DNA of 61,385 nt from Allomyces macrogynus ATCC 38327. Its lineage: Eukaryota > Blastocladiomycota > Blastocladiomycetes > Blastocladiales > Blastocladiaceae. Position 1 is the stretch's first letter, and every line of letters begins with the position of its first letter. Of this stretch, positions 11,390 through 21,870 are shown piece by piece. Below the pieces are notes generated by a model. It had not been told where the DNA came from and searched no databases. It saw only the letters and a program-made list of their open reading frames with translations. The position numbers were made by a program, and so were the translations under genes. The stretch is from the NCBI GenBank assembly GCA_000151295.1, contig GG745333.1, positions 1,723,970 through 1,785,354 of the forward strand, in the 5' to 3' direction.

Positions 11390-12086
11390 CTCGCTGACTT
11401 GCCCGAGCTCATCCTAAATCTGATAGTCGATTGCATTGCTCGTCAGTACCGCGAATTCCTTGGGTTCCCAGCCGATTTGATTGCTCTCGGAGCAACGTGT
11501 TGGTCGCTCCGCAATGTCGCGCTCCAGGCAGTTGTGAACGATTATGTTTTCGCTCGCGTCGCCCATGGCGTGGATCCCACGACGATCGCGCTCGGCCTCA
11601 CCTACAGGACCAAACGATCATCAGGAGCACTGTCAATGGTCTTTTACGCGCTCGAAACATTCGACCGAGTGGACAACTTTGTGCTTGCAGGTGGGCGCTC
11701 ACTTCCATTCTCTGTCACGTCCACCATGATCGAAGGCGACGGGGTCCTCAAAAAGTGGCGATAACATGCGATCCCATCAAACTGGATCCGCACTCTAGCT
11801 TTTGGCCTCATGTCCCGATCGAAGAACACTGCCCCTTGTCGTTCTGGTCTGTTCTTGCATCATTTCGGCTTCTCGCCCATGTTGACTTGGGCCTTGGAGC
11901 AAACATGAATTTGCTTTGAGACACGTTGCGTGCCCCTGGCATCCGACATCGCCTCTCTCATCTCGATCTCCATTGCTTGGGAGGAAACTGACAGGACTCG
12001 CGCCAGTTGTGCTCCCACGGGTTCAACAGCTTCGCATTCGTATCATCGACAGCTGTCTGTTGAAACTCTGGCCACGAAACCCATGA
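11390..12086 (+). pseudogene. Broken F-box/LRR-like gene
   Basis: The frame starting near 11390 reads ASLADLPELILNLIVD, then DLIALGATCWSLRNVAL: an F-box in spacing and composition. It continues to a stop at 11762-11764 (KKWR). Directly over that stop another frame opens (AITCDPIKLDP, then FWSVLASFRLLAHVDL) and ends at a TGA near 11919. A third frame further on gives LRIRIIDSCLLKLWP and stops at 12084. Leucine spacing in these pieces looks like degenerate LRRs. F-box/LRR proteins are substrate adaptors of SCF ubiquitin ligases. No ATG precedes the F-box in frame. Three frames and no start make it a relic. It sits next to MATH-BTB relics, another ubiquitin-adaptor type. Confidence 0.5.
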
Positions 12087-12177
12087 TACAATGCTTCTTC
12101 CAGTCCATTTCGTGCGAGCCCTGCCGGAACCTTGCCCATTCAGGGCGCCGACGAAGCTGGCAGTCCAGCATTGGTGT

Positions 12178-12520
12178 TCAACGCCCCAGCCTATCGACAG
12201 ATGATGCTGTGGTATTGGCGTCGCCTGCAGATTCAATGCGACGGCGTTTGCTCTGCCGCACCTCGTCGCCCATGGGATCATTGGGCATCTTGAGCAGCTC
12301 GTGGGACTGCTCCTCCAACAACACAATGAGCTTGTGGTTGACGGCAAGTGCGAGCGTCTTGAGCCGGAGATACTGCGCAAGCTCAAAGAGTTGCCGCCAC
12401 ATCGAAAAAGACAGCGCCGCAGGGTCGCAATTCAAGTCCATGACGAGATCTTCAGGCGTCGCCTCGGGAAGCGTTGGCTGATCCTGGGTCCAAAGCAGGC
12501 GTTGCTGCATCAACCGGCTC
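12178..12520 (-). pseudogene. Inverted fragment of a BTB-protein C-terminal half
   Basis: On the minus strand this segment encodes DQPTLPEATPEDLVMDL, FELAQYLRLKTLALAVNHKL and LLEEQSHELLKMP, clearly paralogous to plus-strand residues of the gene at 13.4-14.3 kb (DQPTLPAQTPEDLVMEY, FELAQYPQLKTLANAVNCKL, LLEEQSQELLQMP). The flanking DNA on its right (12528 onward) is homologous to the DNA right of the other copy in direct orientation. Thus only this roughly 330-bp core is flipped. No start codon or BTB N-terminal half is attached. Confidence 0.75.
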
Positions 12521-12527
12521 ACTTTAC

Positions 12528-13060
12528 TTCTGCAACTGTGGCCGCGAGTACTGATACGGCCCCGCCCATTCCACCCGTGTCCGGATGCCGATCCGGCTGT
12601 GTCCTCGAGCAGTAAAAGTTGCCCAAGCAAGAGTTTGTCTCGCCGTCGTGGACGGAGTTCTGGTGAGTAGTGCAAGCGGTTCGTTTGTGGAAGTGGAGCT
12701 GTGACGTTATTGAAATGACCGTGGCCAGCCGTGCGGCCGCGATTTCATATACAATAATTTGATCGATTGTCTTTTTCTTGCTTGCAGCGGTTTGTGGGAA
12801 GTTGGTGCGCTCTGTCGCCAAGGGGGTCGCGATCCCACAAACATCACCTTCCCTCAGTCTTGACTGCAGAGGAGGGCATGTGTTGTATGGTGGAAAAAGC
12901 CCTGAAGTACCGCGTCGACAGCTTGGCAGGCATCATCGGGCAGAGGGCGTACCAGGAAAGAACCATGTCGCAACTCCTGACCTATGGCAAAGACGTGAAA
13001 CAGTCATGCAATCGATGTGAAGAAGCAGCAATAAGAACACTCAAGAAGGAGCCGATGGGA
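12528..13060 (+). repeat. Direct repeat, copy 1 (3' flank of BTB gene)
   Basis: Matches 14211-14700 in the same orientation. Landmarks shared by both: TCTGCAAC, TCCTCGAGCAG versus CCCTCGAGCGG, GAGTAGTGCAAGCGG, GAAGTTGGTG, ACAAACATCACC, TTCAGTCTTG versus CTCAGTCTTG, GAGGAGGGCATGTGTTG and GGCATCATC. Divergence is visible as scattered substitutions and indels, so the duplication is not recent. Confidence 0.8.
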
Positions 13061-13389
13061 CGCAGTTTCTCTTGATCTTTCAAGCCTGCATATCAATACT
13101 CTGGTGTGGTGCATCCGCCATGGTGCGAAATCGCGACCACGCGGCGCGGCGCGGCGCTGATGCGATGTAAATGGTGGCTGCTGGCACGCAAATGAGGATT
13201 TTTGCGCGATAGAATGCAGGCGTGCTATGAAATTTGTTTGCCTGGATACGAGCTCGCAGTCAACCGCCCGCTCATATATATTGCTCTTGAAAGAGAAGTA
13301 TCCCACTCGCTGTTTCTGATGACCAAAGCGCCCATGGGCGACTCGTGGCGGTCAAGCGAGCGCTGTCGCGATGATTTGACTGAAGGTAA

Positions 13390-14339
13390 CAATACTGCGA
13401 TGCCGCCTGGAGCTGGGGCGAGCAGCATGCCGAGCACCAACGAATATTTGACACGGCCGACTTTCAGGGTCGCAAGTCGTATCCATTTACCATGCGCATC
13501 AAGGCTCCTCCTAATGCCCTTGCCCTTTCGCCCTGGCAGTTTGTGCCGGGTACCGCTGTTTTGGCCTCTGTTGTGGTCGCAGTTGACGTTCCCAGCAACA
13601 ATTCGGTGCATGAATTGGTCTTGGAGCTTGTCATGGTCGACGCGGCCACAACAACAACCGAGCTGCACACAGCTTTCTTTAGCGCACCTGGGCTTCTTAC
13701 GTTTCCTCCACGACTCAAGTGTCTCGGACTGCGCGTTTTCGGCCAAGGGGAACCGACACGCCGCTGTACGCGACGCGGGTTCTACTCATGCGTGCGTCAA
13801 CGTACTTTTGCAGCGTGCTTTCGGGCCCCTGGGCCGAGTCGGCTCTTGCCGGGACCAAGGATCCGATCCCGTTCATGGCGTGGGATGCGCCCGCCGTTGC
13901 GCTTGCCTTCATCCACATTTATTCGGGTTGGACGCCCGACCAGCCGACGCTTCCTGCGCAGACGCCCGAGGACTTGGTCATGGAATATGCTTGTGATCTG
14001 ACAACCCTGTCGCTTTCGATGTGGCAGCACCTGTTCGAGCTCGCGCAGTACCCCCAGCTCAAGACGCTCGCGAATGCCGTCAACTGCAAGCTCATCTCGC
14101 TGCTCGAAGAGCAGTCCCAGGAGTTGCTCCAAATGCCCGAAGAGCCAGTGGACGATGCACCGCGCCCAAGCAAGCGCCGCCATTTCAGCAAGCCGGGCGA
14201 TCACATTGATTCTGCAACGGCGAGCACGAGCACCGATATCACACCGCCTGTTTCATCAGCGGCCTCGGATGCTGATTCTGCTGCCCTCGAGCGGTGGAGG
14301 CGGCCCGAGCAAGAACCTGTCTCGCCGCTGTGGCTGTAG
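13390..14339 (+). pseudogene. MATH-BTB adaptor gene, frameshifted twice
   Basis: Three consecutive pieces, each in a different frame, read as one MATH-BTB protein. About 13400-13700 gives a MATH-like region (AWSWGEQHAEHQRIFD, GRKSYPFTMRIKAP). About 13700-13745 gives the BTB opening FLHDSSVSDCAFSAKG. From about 13746 to the stop at 14337 comes TPLYATRVLLMRASTYF, then the helices FIHIYSGW and FELAQYPQLKTLANAV, and a disordered Ser/Thr tail. The first shift sits in GTTT, the second in GGGGAACC; deleting one base at each restores continuity. MATH-BTB proteins recruit substrates to cullin-3 ubiquitin ligases. No convincing start was found upstream of 13390. This could be a decayed gene or an assembly with homopolymer errors. 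Confidence 0.65.
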
Positions 14340-14700
14340 TCCTGGCGAGTAGTGCAAGCGGGTCGTGGAAATGGAGCTGACACGTTTTTGGGAGCGCTGT
14401 GCTGGTCGTGCGCTGGTGATGTCTTTCATCCAATTGATTATGCTAGCTTCCCTTGCAACGGTTGGTTGAGAAGTTGGTGTGATCTTGCATTGCGGCTGTG
14501 ATCATGCACACAAACATCACCCCCCCCCCCCCCCCTTCAGTCTTGCTTGGGGAGGAGGGCATGTGTTGGACGGTGGACAAAGTCGTGAAGCTCAGTGTTG
14601 ACGGCGTGGCGGGCATCATCAGACAAAGGGCATCTTGGAATCACTTGTCCTCCCAAACCATATCGATGCCCTGGTGGGATACGCTGCTGATGTGAAATCG
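14211..14700 (+). repeat. Direct repeat, copy 2
   Basis: Partner of 12528-13060. It includes the last coding bases of the MATH-BTB relic and its 3' flank. The main length difference is the C run at 14520. Confidence 0.8.
14520..14535. repeat. (C)16 homopolymer
   Basis: Sixteen consecutive C within copy 2 of the repeat; copy 1 has only CACC at the same position. A run like this is prone to slippage and to sequencing error. Confidence 0.95.
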
Positions 14701-15221
14701 CTGCCATACCACGCCGCGCAGCGCCGCTGTGAGGTAAATGACGGCTGTCGCCGCACGAATGCAGATATTTACATGTTTGAACAATGCAGGCGTGGTTTGC
14801 GTGGTTTGATTTTTGTTTGTCAGAACATGTGCGGACCTGCCGACGACGACATGCTGGAAACACCAAACGTGACCGCGACGAGGGTCAAACGGCCACAAGG
14901 TAGCGATTTTCGAGCATCACCCACGACCCCTGGCCGTCAGTCGAGCTGCTTCTCCAACTACCCGCTTTCAATCAATCTCTCAGCGCGCCACTCGGCGCAT
15001 TCTTGCTCGAGCCGTCCAGGAACGCCGTCTTGGCGACCTGCGAGCAACCAGACCCTGCGGCCGCTCGCGAGGCTGCCCCCTGTCGCGACATTCCTTGGCT
15101 GACCCGACCGTTATTGCCGACTGCAGCGGGAACCACGCTTTGTTGCGATAATCCGTTCATTGTCGCGCCGCTCTTGTCAAGTTTTCGACGCACACCTGTC
15201 GCCGTGTGACCTACTGCTACC
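14701..15221. other. Intergenic, RMD5 promoter region
   Basis: No gene seen. The last 100 bases before 15222 are rich in CTTG/TGTCGC pyrimidine blocks, consistent with a 5' leader. Confidence 0.45.
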
Positions 15222-16763
15222 ATGGACGCGATCGCGCCCGAGTTTGACAAGTTTGTCGCGCGGCATCACGCCTACGTTGACGAAACGTCAGCAGGCCTCG
15301 ATGGTCTGATTGCGACGCTGCGGGCCGCCCGCGACCAACTCGCCGGAACAGATCGTATGTCGGTTATTCCATGCATGACAAAACGGTCGCGCTGATCTGT
15401 CCCGCTGACGTGATTCGCGGACCGGCGATTAGAAGATGCCGGTGCCAAGAAGGCCGCGCTCGCCATGCTCTCACTCGACGTCAAGGGCCAGACGAGCAAG
15501 ATCATGGACACGACCAAGGACATTTCGTCGGCCTTGGCCAAGTGCGGCAAGGCCATTGACAAGGTGCGATGCTCTCGCGTTGGCCAGTCGCTCGGCAGAA
15601 CGTCTAGTGCGCGTGGTTGCTGACTCTCGTGCGGACGGAGTAGAAATTTGGCACGGCCGACTTGGAATGGAACCCGCAAGCGTTCGAGGGCAAGGACCAT
15701 CTCATCCGGCAGCTGATTGGCGAGCATTTCATTCGTGAGGGCAAGTTTGAGCTGGCGTCCACGTTCCAAAAGGTACGCACTTGTCGACGGACTCAGGCGA
15801 TGATTGCGAAAGCGTTCCTGATTGAAGCATGTTGCTCCATAGGAATCTGGCTTGAGTGCGGCACCCGCCAAGAACTCGCAGTTCCAAGAGCTCAACGACA
15901 TTATCGAGTCGATTCGGCATCACGATTTGGGACCAGCGATCGAGTACGTTTCCAACTCGGACCCGTCCTGCACGCCAAGCCTCTGGCTCAGTGAACTGAC
16001 CTTGCGCCAACGCGTAGATGGGCCGAGTCGAAGCGATTTGAGCTCAACCGCATCGACTCGACGCTCCAGTTTGACCTGCACAAGCAGCGGTACCTGCAGC
16101 TGCTCGCCGACGCCGGTCCGCGGTCACCTGGGCTCATGGCTGCGATCGAGTACGCACGCAAGTACTTCAGTCAGTTCCCGGCGTGCATTCGCGGTTCGTA
16201 ATCGATCACTCTTAGTCTCGGCGCTCGTTGCGACCATCACTGATTCACCCGCGGCGCCTACAGAAATCCAACCGCTCATGCTCGCCGCCATTTACGCGGG
16301 CCAACCGACGGCACCCGCGACCTACCGCACGCTCCTCGCACGCGCCACGTCGCCCACGGCCTGGTCCAACCTCGAGCGGCAATTTGCGCGCGACTTCTGC
16401 TCCCTGCTCGGCCTGAGTCCCGACGCGCCGCTCTACACGGCGATCACGGTCGGCACAACGGCGCTGCCAATCATCATGAAAATGTCGACGATCATGAAGG
16501 AGAAGCGCAACGAGTGGACCGCGTCGAACGAGTTGCCCGTCGAGGTCCCGCTCGCGCCTCGGCACCAGTTCCATTCGGTCTTTGCGTGTCCCGTCTCGCG
16601 CGAGCAGGGCACCGACTTGAACCCGCCCATGATGCTGCCGTGCGGCCACACCATTTGCAATGAATCGTTGAAACGCATTTCCAAGAACGGGTCGATTCGG
16701 TTCAAGTGCCCGTATTGCCCGCAGGACACGACCATGGCGCAGGCGCTGCGCGTGTACCTGTGA
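15222..16763 (+). CDS. RMD5: RMD5/GID2 (RMND5) subunit of the GID/CTLH E3 ubiquitin ligase
   Basis: Six exons, join(15222..15354, 15433..15563, 15644..15772, 15843..15943, 16018..16193, 16264..16763), 389 residues, the usual length. A coiled N-terminal region is followed by the LisH/CTLH part (LIGEHFIREGKFELAS, LNDIIESIRHHDLGPAIE, then EWAESKRFEL across a splice). A CRA region follows, and the C-terminal Gid-type RING has FACPVSREQGTDLNPPMMLPCGH, of which PPMMLPCGH and CPYCP are diagnostic. In yeast the complex marks gluconeogenic enzymes for degradation; in animals it is the CTLH ligase. Rmd5 supplies the catalytic RING together with Gid9. All five introns are 69-80 bp. Nothing is missing; this is one of the most secure models here. 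Confidence 0.95.
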
Positions 16764-17010
16764 TTCGGTGCGGTCGAGTCTGCGCGCCCCGTAAGGGAGG
16801 ATGCGAAGGGGTTGTGATTTGGCCTCGTTTCGGCGAGGGAGGCCTGTCGCTTTTGTTCATACGTTTTTGATTCGAATCACGCAATGTTGGTTTGAACATG
16901 CTGAGCGGTTCTCGTGGAAAAGAAATTGGCTATGTAATGATACAATTGGGTGCTCGACGGGCAACGAGCACACTCCCCACTACGATCCGTTCACTTGAAC
17001 CAACCCAACT

Positions 17011-18123
17011 TTACGGCTTGCGCACGAACCGCACAAATAGGCCGGAGAGCCACTCGTAGACGACCGAAAAGTCCTTCTTCTCCAAGCCGGGCGTGGCGAG
17101 AATGTTCTTGTAGAGCTGGTCAGCGGCCGCGGCCATGGGCACGCTCGCCTTGACGTCCTGCGCGGCCGAGAGCGCGAGCCCCATATCCTTTTGCATGAGC
17201 GGCACGGCAAACCCACCCTCAAAGTCGCGGCTCGACGGGACGTTGGCCATGACACCAGGCACCGGGTTGTAGGTATCCGTCGACCAGCACCGGCCCGACG
17301 ACGTGTTGATGATTTGCGCGAGCAACTTCGGGTCCATGCCCATCTTGATCCCGAGGTTCATCGTCTCGGCCGCCGCGGCCATGGTCGACCCGAGCAGCAT
17401 GTTGTTGCAAATCTTGGCGACTTGGCCGTTGCCATTGTCACCGCAGTGCACAATCGACTTGCCCATGGCCTGCAGCCAGGGGTTCGCGCGGTCAAACGCC
17501 GGCTTGGTCCCGCCCACCATGAAAGTCAGCGTGCCCGCCGTCGCACCGCCCACACCACCCGAAACGGGCGCGTCGACGGCATCCACCTTGTCGAGGACCG
17601 ACTTGGCGACACGTCGTGCCGTGGCTGGGTCAATCGTCGACGAGTCGATGAGGAGCGCGCCCTTGCGCACGGCCGGCGCCATTTGCTCATAGACGGACGA
17701 GACATGCGGCGACGACGGCAGCATCGTGATCACGACATCGGCCTGCGCAGCAACATCGGCGGGGCTCGAGGCACGGACAGCACCATCGTGCGTCTTGGTG
17801 AAGTCGGCAACGGCACCGTCAAACACGTCAAAGACGACGAATCCGGCGCGGTTCGCGGCCGTCTTGTTGAACAGGTTGCTGGCCATTGGGCGGCCCATTT
17901 GGCCCAGGCCAATGAACCCGACGACGGGCTTGGACGAGCCTACGTGAAGGAATCCGGGATAAGTTCGTGGATCACGGACAGGTCGGAATTCGCTGTGTTC
18001 AATCGCAAATCCGACGCGAACACCAACGACTCTGTCTTTGGAAGACGTACCCGACGCGGATGAGTACATGCGGCGAGCCGCCATGCGTGCTGACGGGGCG
18101 ACGCGGACGTGGAAGGCGAACAT
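17011..18123 (-). CDS. HIBADH: 3-hydroxyisobutyrate dehydrogenase, mitochondrial
   Basis: Two exons, complement(17011..17939, 18051..18123), 333 residues. The first exon encodes a basic mitochondrial presequence (MFAFHVRVAPSARMAARR). Splicing (donor GTACGTC, acceptor CACGTAG) joins it to VVGFIGLGQMGRPMASNL, the NAD-binding glycine motif of beta-hydroxyacid dehydrogenases. DAPVSGGVGGATAGTL is the substrate-binding signature, and the catalytic Lys is in GNGQVAKICNNM. The enzyme oxidises 3-hydroxyisobutyrate to methylmalonate semialdehyde in valine breakdown in the matrix. The intron is a multiple of three without a stop, so reading through it would also stay open; the spliced form is preferred because it places the glycine motif directly after the presequence. 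Confidence 0.93.
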   Translation of the reverse strand: MFAFHVRVAPSARMAARRMYSSASGTSSKDRVVGVRVGFAIEHSEFRPVRDPRTYPGFLHVGSSKPVVGFIGLGQMGRPMASNLFNKTAANRAGFVVFDVFDGAVADFTKTHDGAVRASSPADVAAQADVVITMLPSSPHVSSVYEQMAPAVRKGALLIDSSTIDPATARRVAKSVLDKVDAVDAPVSGGVGGATAGTLTFMVGGTKPAFDRANPWLQAMGKSIVHCGDNGNGQVAKICNNMLLGSTMAAAAETMNLGIKMGMDPKLLAQIINTSSGRCWSTDTYNPVPGVMANVPSSRDFEGGFAVPLMQKDMGLALSAAQDVKASVPMAAAADQLYKNILATPGLEKKDFSVVYEWLSGLFVRFVRKP

Positions 18124-19386
18124 GGTGACGAGATGGAGGATGTTGGGTCGAGTCTGGCGAGCAATTCTTGTCCGTGTCGAGGGCAGCCAAGTAATTGATC
18201 CAACTGGCTGGCGTCGTTGTCGTTTCCTTGTCGTCGTCCTCTTGAGCGTGCAGCGCGAGGTCCAAGGTGATGGTGGTGGTGGTGGAGGTGGGAGAGTCTG
18301 TTGGGGACAGGGACGCGTTGGCGCGTTGGCGCGGTGATCCGCCTTGCTGGACCGACCCGTCCCTTTCCGGCTCTTCGGCACTTGCGTCTGGCAGAACCGC
18401 AGGACGCGCCGCATCCATGGGAGAAACCGGAAAGCGCAAGATGGGGTCCGAAACCTAAGCAACCTGCTCGCCCAAAACCCTCACCAACAAGAGCTCTCGA
18501 CTCTGTTGGCCCGAGCAGTCGCGAGGGTCGCGTCGACGGCCGCGCTGATCAGAAACTGATGCGCGAGCAATTGGTTTCAATGGATTTGCTTACTGGAGCC
18601 GCTGCTGCGGTGTTACGATGACTCAGATTGCCTTTTTCACGTCATTTCCCGCGCCGTTTCGTTGCAGTGCTGCTGCTGTGGTGCGTTCAGGAGACGAAAG
18701 TTGGAAAAGTGAGGACATGGAACACGGTGGAGAAAAAGAGCGCGAGGCTCAGGCCGCACCAGCAACGGCAGAGCAGGGGCAGACGGTGCAGGAGCCTGAC
18801 AGTGTGGATCAAAAGTGACAGCATAAATTGGAAGCATGGGATGGTCGTGCATTGTCAAGAAACCTTGAGAATCAATCAGTTTGGGACCAACCGCCTGTTG
18901 GGCAACTCTGGTCGTCTTCTCTCCACTGGCAAACGCTACTCATCATCCATATTCTCCTCAGCATTGGTCGCACTCCCCACCCGCTGTCACACCCGCACGT
19001 CTTTTTCAAGTGGCTTGGACGGTCATGGGCGGCTCGCATCTTCGGAACGGACGAAGACAACTAGCAGCAATGAAATGGTTTGGATTGCGTTCATGGAATA
19101 CACAACAAACGGAGTTGCTTTCCACGGCATCGCCAATCCATACCTTCGCATGAAGATGGCGGTGGCGCGCCCTCAATATCGTTTGCGAAGTGAAAACGGG
19201 ATGCAAATACCAAAGCACCAAGATGCCTAGGAGCCCCCCATGCTCCTCAAAACGGATTCACAAAACAAAGTCGCTCACTCCGCGGATCGGGACTGGGAAT
19301 ACACCAACCTCCGCTACATATATTCTATTCACGATCCATCCAAGCAGTCCGCTCTGGTCCACAGTTCTGATCATTCAGTCTCGACA
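18124..19386. other. Long intergenic stretch, nothing recognised
   Basis: About 1.26 kb with short open frames only. The part next to 18123 should contain the HIBADH promoter. The remainder has mixed composition and several ATG-rich pieces but no family motif, splice solution or RNA gene that I can support. Confidence 0.4.
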
Positions 19387-21870
19387 CTACCGCTGCAGTG
19401 CTTTCTCCTCCTCAATCATCGACACCGTGTCAAAGATCACCGTCCGCAACACGCCGTGCTGGCCCTCTTGGCTCACGCTCAACTGGCCGACACTCTGCCC
19501 GCTCCCGCGACCTGCTCCGGATGCTCCTCCGTGTACAGCATCATCACCGTGGCATACCAGATCCACGAGGGACGGACCCGCCGGCATTAAAATCACGGGC
19601 GTGCCCGCCACCATCACCGTGCCGCTCCCACCGCGACTATGCGCGCTCGGTGGCGTATCCCCCACGGTTCCCGCCACATCAAGCAGCAGCGCCGACCGCC
19701 TGTTTCCGCGCGCGCGAGAGAGGGTGAGCGTCAACTTCCCGCGCGGCATACTCGGCACGCCACTCGTCGCCATCGACGCGGCCGACCCAGCAGGCACTGC
19801 TGGATGCGACGTGACGGGCGAGAGCGTGGCCCAGGGCGTGCTTTCCGACGTTGCCCTTGACGTTGGTGAATGCGAGTGCGGTGTCGCCGGCCCCGCCGAA
19901 AAGAACTGCTCCGTGCCCATCGACGAGTTCAGGTAACACGCCGGGCCCGCGACTGAGAGCGCGTGCGCGACGCCCAGGTTCAACGCGCGCGCGTCGCCGA
20001 GAACGGTGCCGCTGCCGCCCGTATCGGTAGTGTTCGAGGTGCCAATCGTCGCGAGCGCCGACATGGTCGCGCGCGCCCAGATCGTCCCGCTCACACTGTC
20101 GCGCGTGCTCAGAGACGCTGGAGTAAAGACAAAGTGGCCCGACCCGCGGTCGAACGAGACGGTTGAGTGGCCCGCGCTGCGGAAGAGGAGGTGGAGGGCG
20201 ACAGGCGTGGATGTGGGGCCGGGCTCGTCGAGCTCTTGAATCGCGATTGTGGGTGCGGCGCTCCGTGGTGATGCGCTGCTGCCGCGCCCGAGGTCCGGTC
20301 CTGCGTCGCGATTGCGCTGCTCTGCGGTGGTGGTATTGAGTCCCGGTCCTGACGACGCACTCGTACTGGTGCCCACACCCGCGCCGCCCATCATTGTCGC
20401 CTTGACATTGGTTGGCGCCAGCGCGCTCGCACCTACGGACCGCGCGGAATGTGCCGAGCCCGAATGCGACATGGACTTGGTCGCGCTGATCGGGCGGCGC
20501 GGGTACGCGAGATGCACTTCGTTGTTGGCCGCCGCGGCAGCGGGGGACAGCGACACGGTCACGAGCGACGGCCGGATCGGGTGCGCGACACTGTCCTTCA
20601 AGAACGCGGCCGACGCGGGACTGAGCGGACCGAGGACGAGGTCGCGCAACCAGGTCGAGTGGCCGAGGAGCTTGGAGAGCGAGTGGAAGTAGGCGATTCT
20701 AGCGGTACGTGCCGGGACCAAATGAGCTAGCGATTCCAGCGCCGAGTCGAGCCCAAACGCACATACTGGAGTGCAAAGTGCAGCCGCACGACAAACCCCA
20801 AGACCGACGTCCCAAGGTAGAGCGGCAATTGCGGGAGAATAAGGACCGACACGACAATCAGGGCCACGGCCCGCACCTGCGCGTTAATACACCGGTCGAG
20901 GTAGGCAAACGCGTAAATGGCGCTGTCGACGGTTGGGTGCACTTCTTTGCGGCGCTTGAGGACGTGCAAGCCAACTTTCACGTAGAGCGCCAGGAACAGA
21001 CCACCGGCAAGGAAAATGAGGTTCCTAGCGGGTGGAGAAAGGTGAGATGCAGCCACCAACACGATTCCAATGGTTGTGCACGCACCAGAACCGGAACACG
21101 TTGCGCCAGTACCGCACGCCTGCATCATAGACGGGTGTCACGTCCTCGAGCGCGTCGCCATACAATTTGCACCCGAACACATGGAAGAGAGTGTCGGCAA
21201 TCGGGTACCCAATTATGAGCGCAACGAGAAGCACCCGGCGCAACATCTCGAGCACGTAACCGAGGGCGACTAGCGCGCGGTCGACTTGAGGCACCGACAA
21301 GTCTGTCGGGACCTGCTCCCATCCACGGCCAAAGCACATGTGCAGCGCGCGCACCGCTTTTCCCTGGCGAACCGACGCGATGCGCACCTCGGACAACGGT
21401 TCCGTCGCTGCCGTGGCATACGGCTTGGCGCGGATGAAGAGCGGTTGGAAGATGCCGGCGCGCGCCAGACCCAAGACGAGGTGCATGGTCAACGTGCAAT
21501 GGCTGATGATCCCAAACGTCAATCGCCAGGGGCCGCAAGACGGATCGGCCGTTGTCGAGTGCCGCGCGACCATGGCGAGCGCATTGCCGAGATCGAGCAG
21601 GTCGCCGATGAGCGAGGTGATGGATTCGATGAGCAGGAGCAACACAAAGATGGACCGCTTGCTCGGCCCGCGCGTCCACATGCGCAGCGAGGACAAGGTG
21701 CAGAGACCACTAATGAGCGTCGCAAAGATTTGGGCAATCAGCCCCTCTGTGTAGTGGATAACATCCGGGGCGTCAGAACGGATCTGACGAGAATTTCGAA
21801 AGAACATTCGGGCCCAACCGTAGACAACAATACGCTCGAGAATGACATCGCTCACTTCAAAGAGCCGCAT
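19387..21870 (-). CDS. Multi-pass membrane protein (about seven helices) with long disordered C-terminal tail
   Basis: Three exons, complement(19387..20698, 20767..21024, 21086..21870), 784 residues. The family is not recognised. The first 350 residues carry hydrophobic segments such as LIAQIFATLISGLCTL, IFVLLLLIESITSLIGDLL, ILVVIGY-like LLVALIIGYPIADTLF, LIFLAGGLFLALYV and AVALIVVSVLILPQLPLYL, about seven in all. Cysteine and Trp-rich loops lie between them. The remaining 430 residues are Ser/Thr/Ala/Gly-rich, with a few beta-like strands (HSTVSFDRGSGHFVF). The layout suggests a receptor or sensor with a cytosolic regulatory tail; this is inference from topology only. The intron of 68 bp between exons 2 and 3 removes a stop at 20727 and restores one frame, which is the reason for joining the two halves. 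They could instead be two genes, but the tail would then start only 5 bases after the stop. Confidence 0.65.

Noticed and set aside
20727..20729. Stop codon ending a separate membrane protein before the Ser/Thr-rich frame
   Set aside because: A 68-bp GT-AG intron (20699-20766) in correct phase removes it, so one gene is preferred; kept as an alternative in the feature entry.
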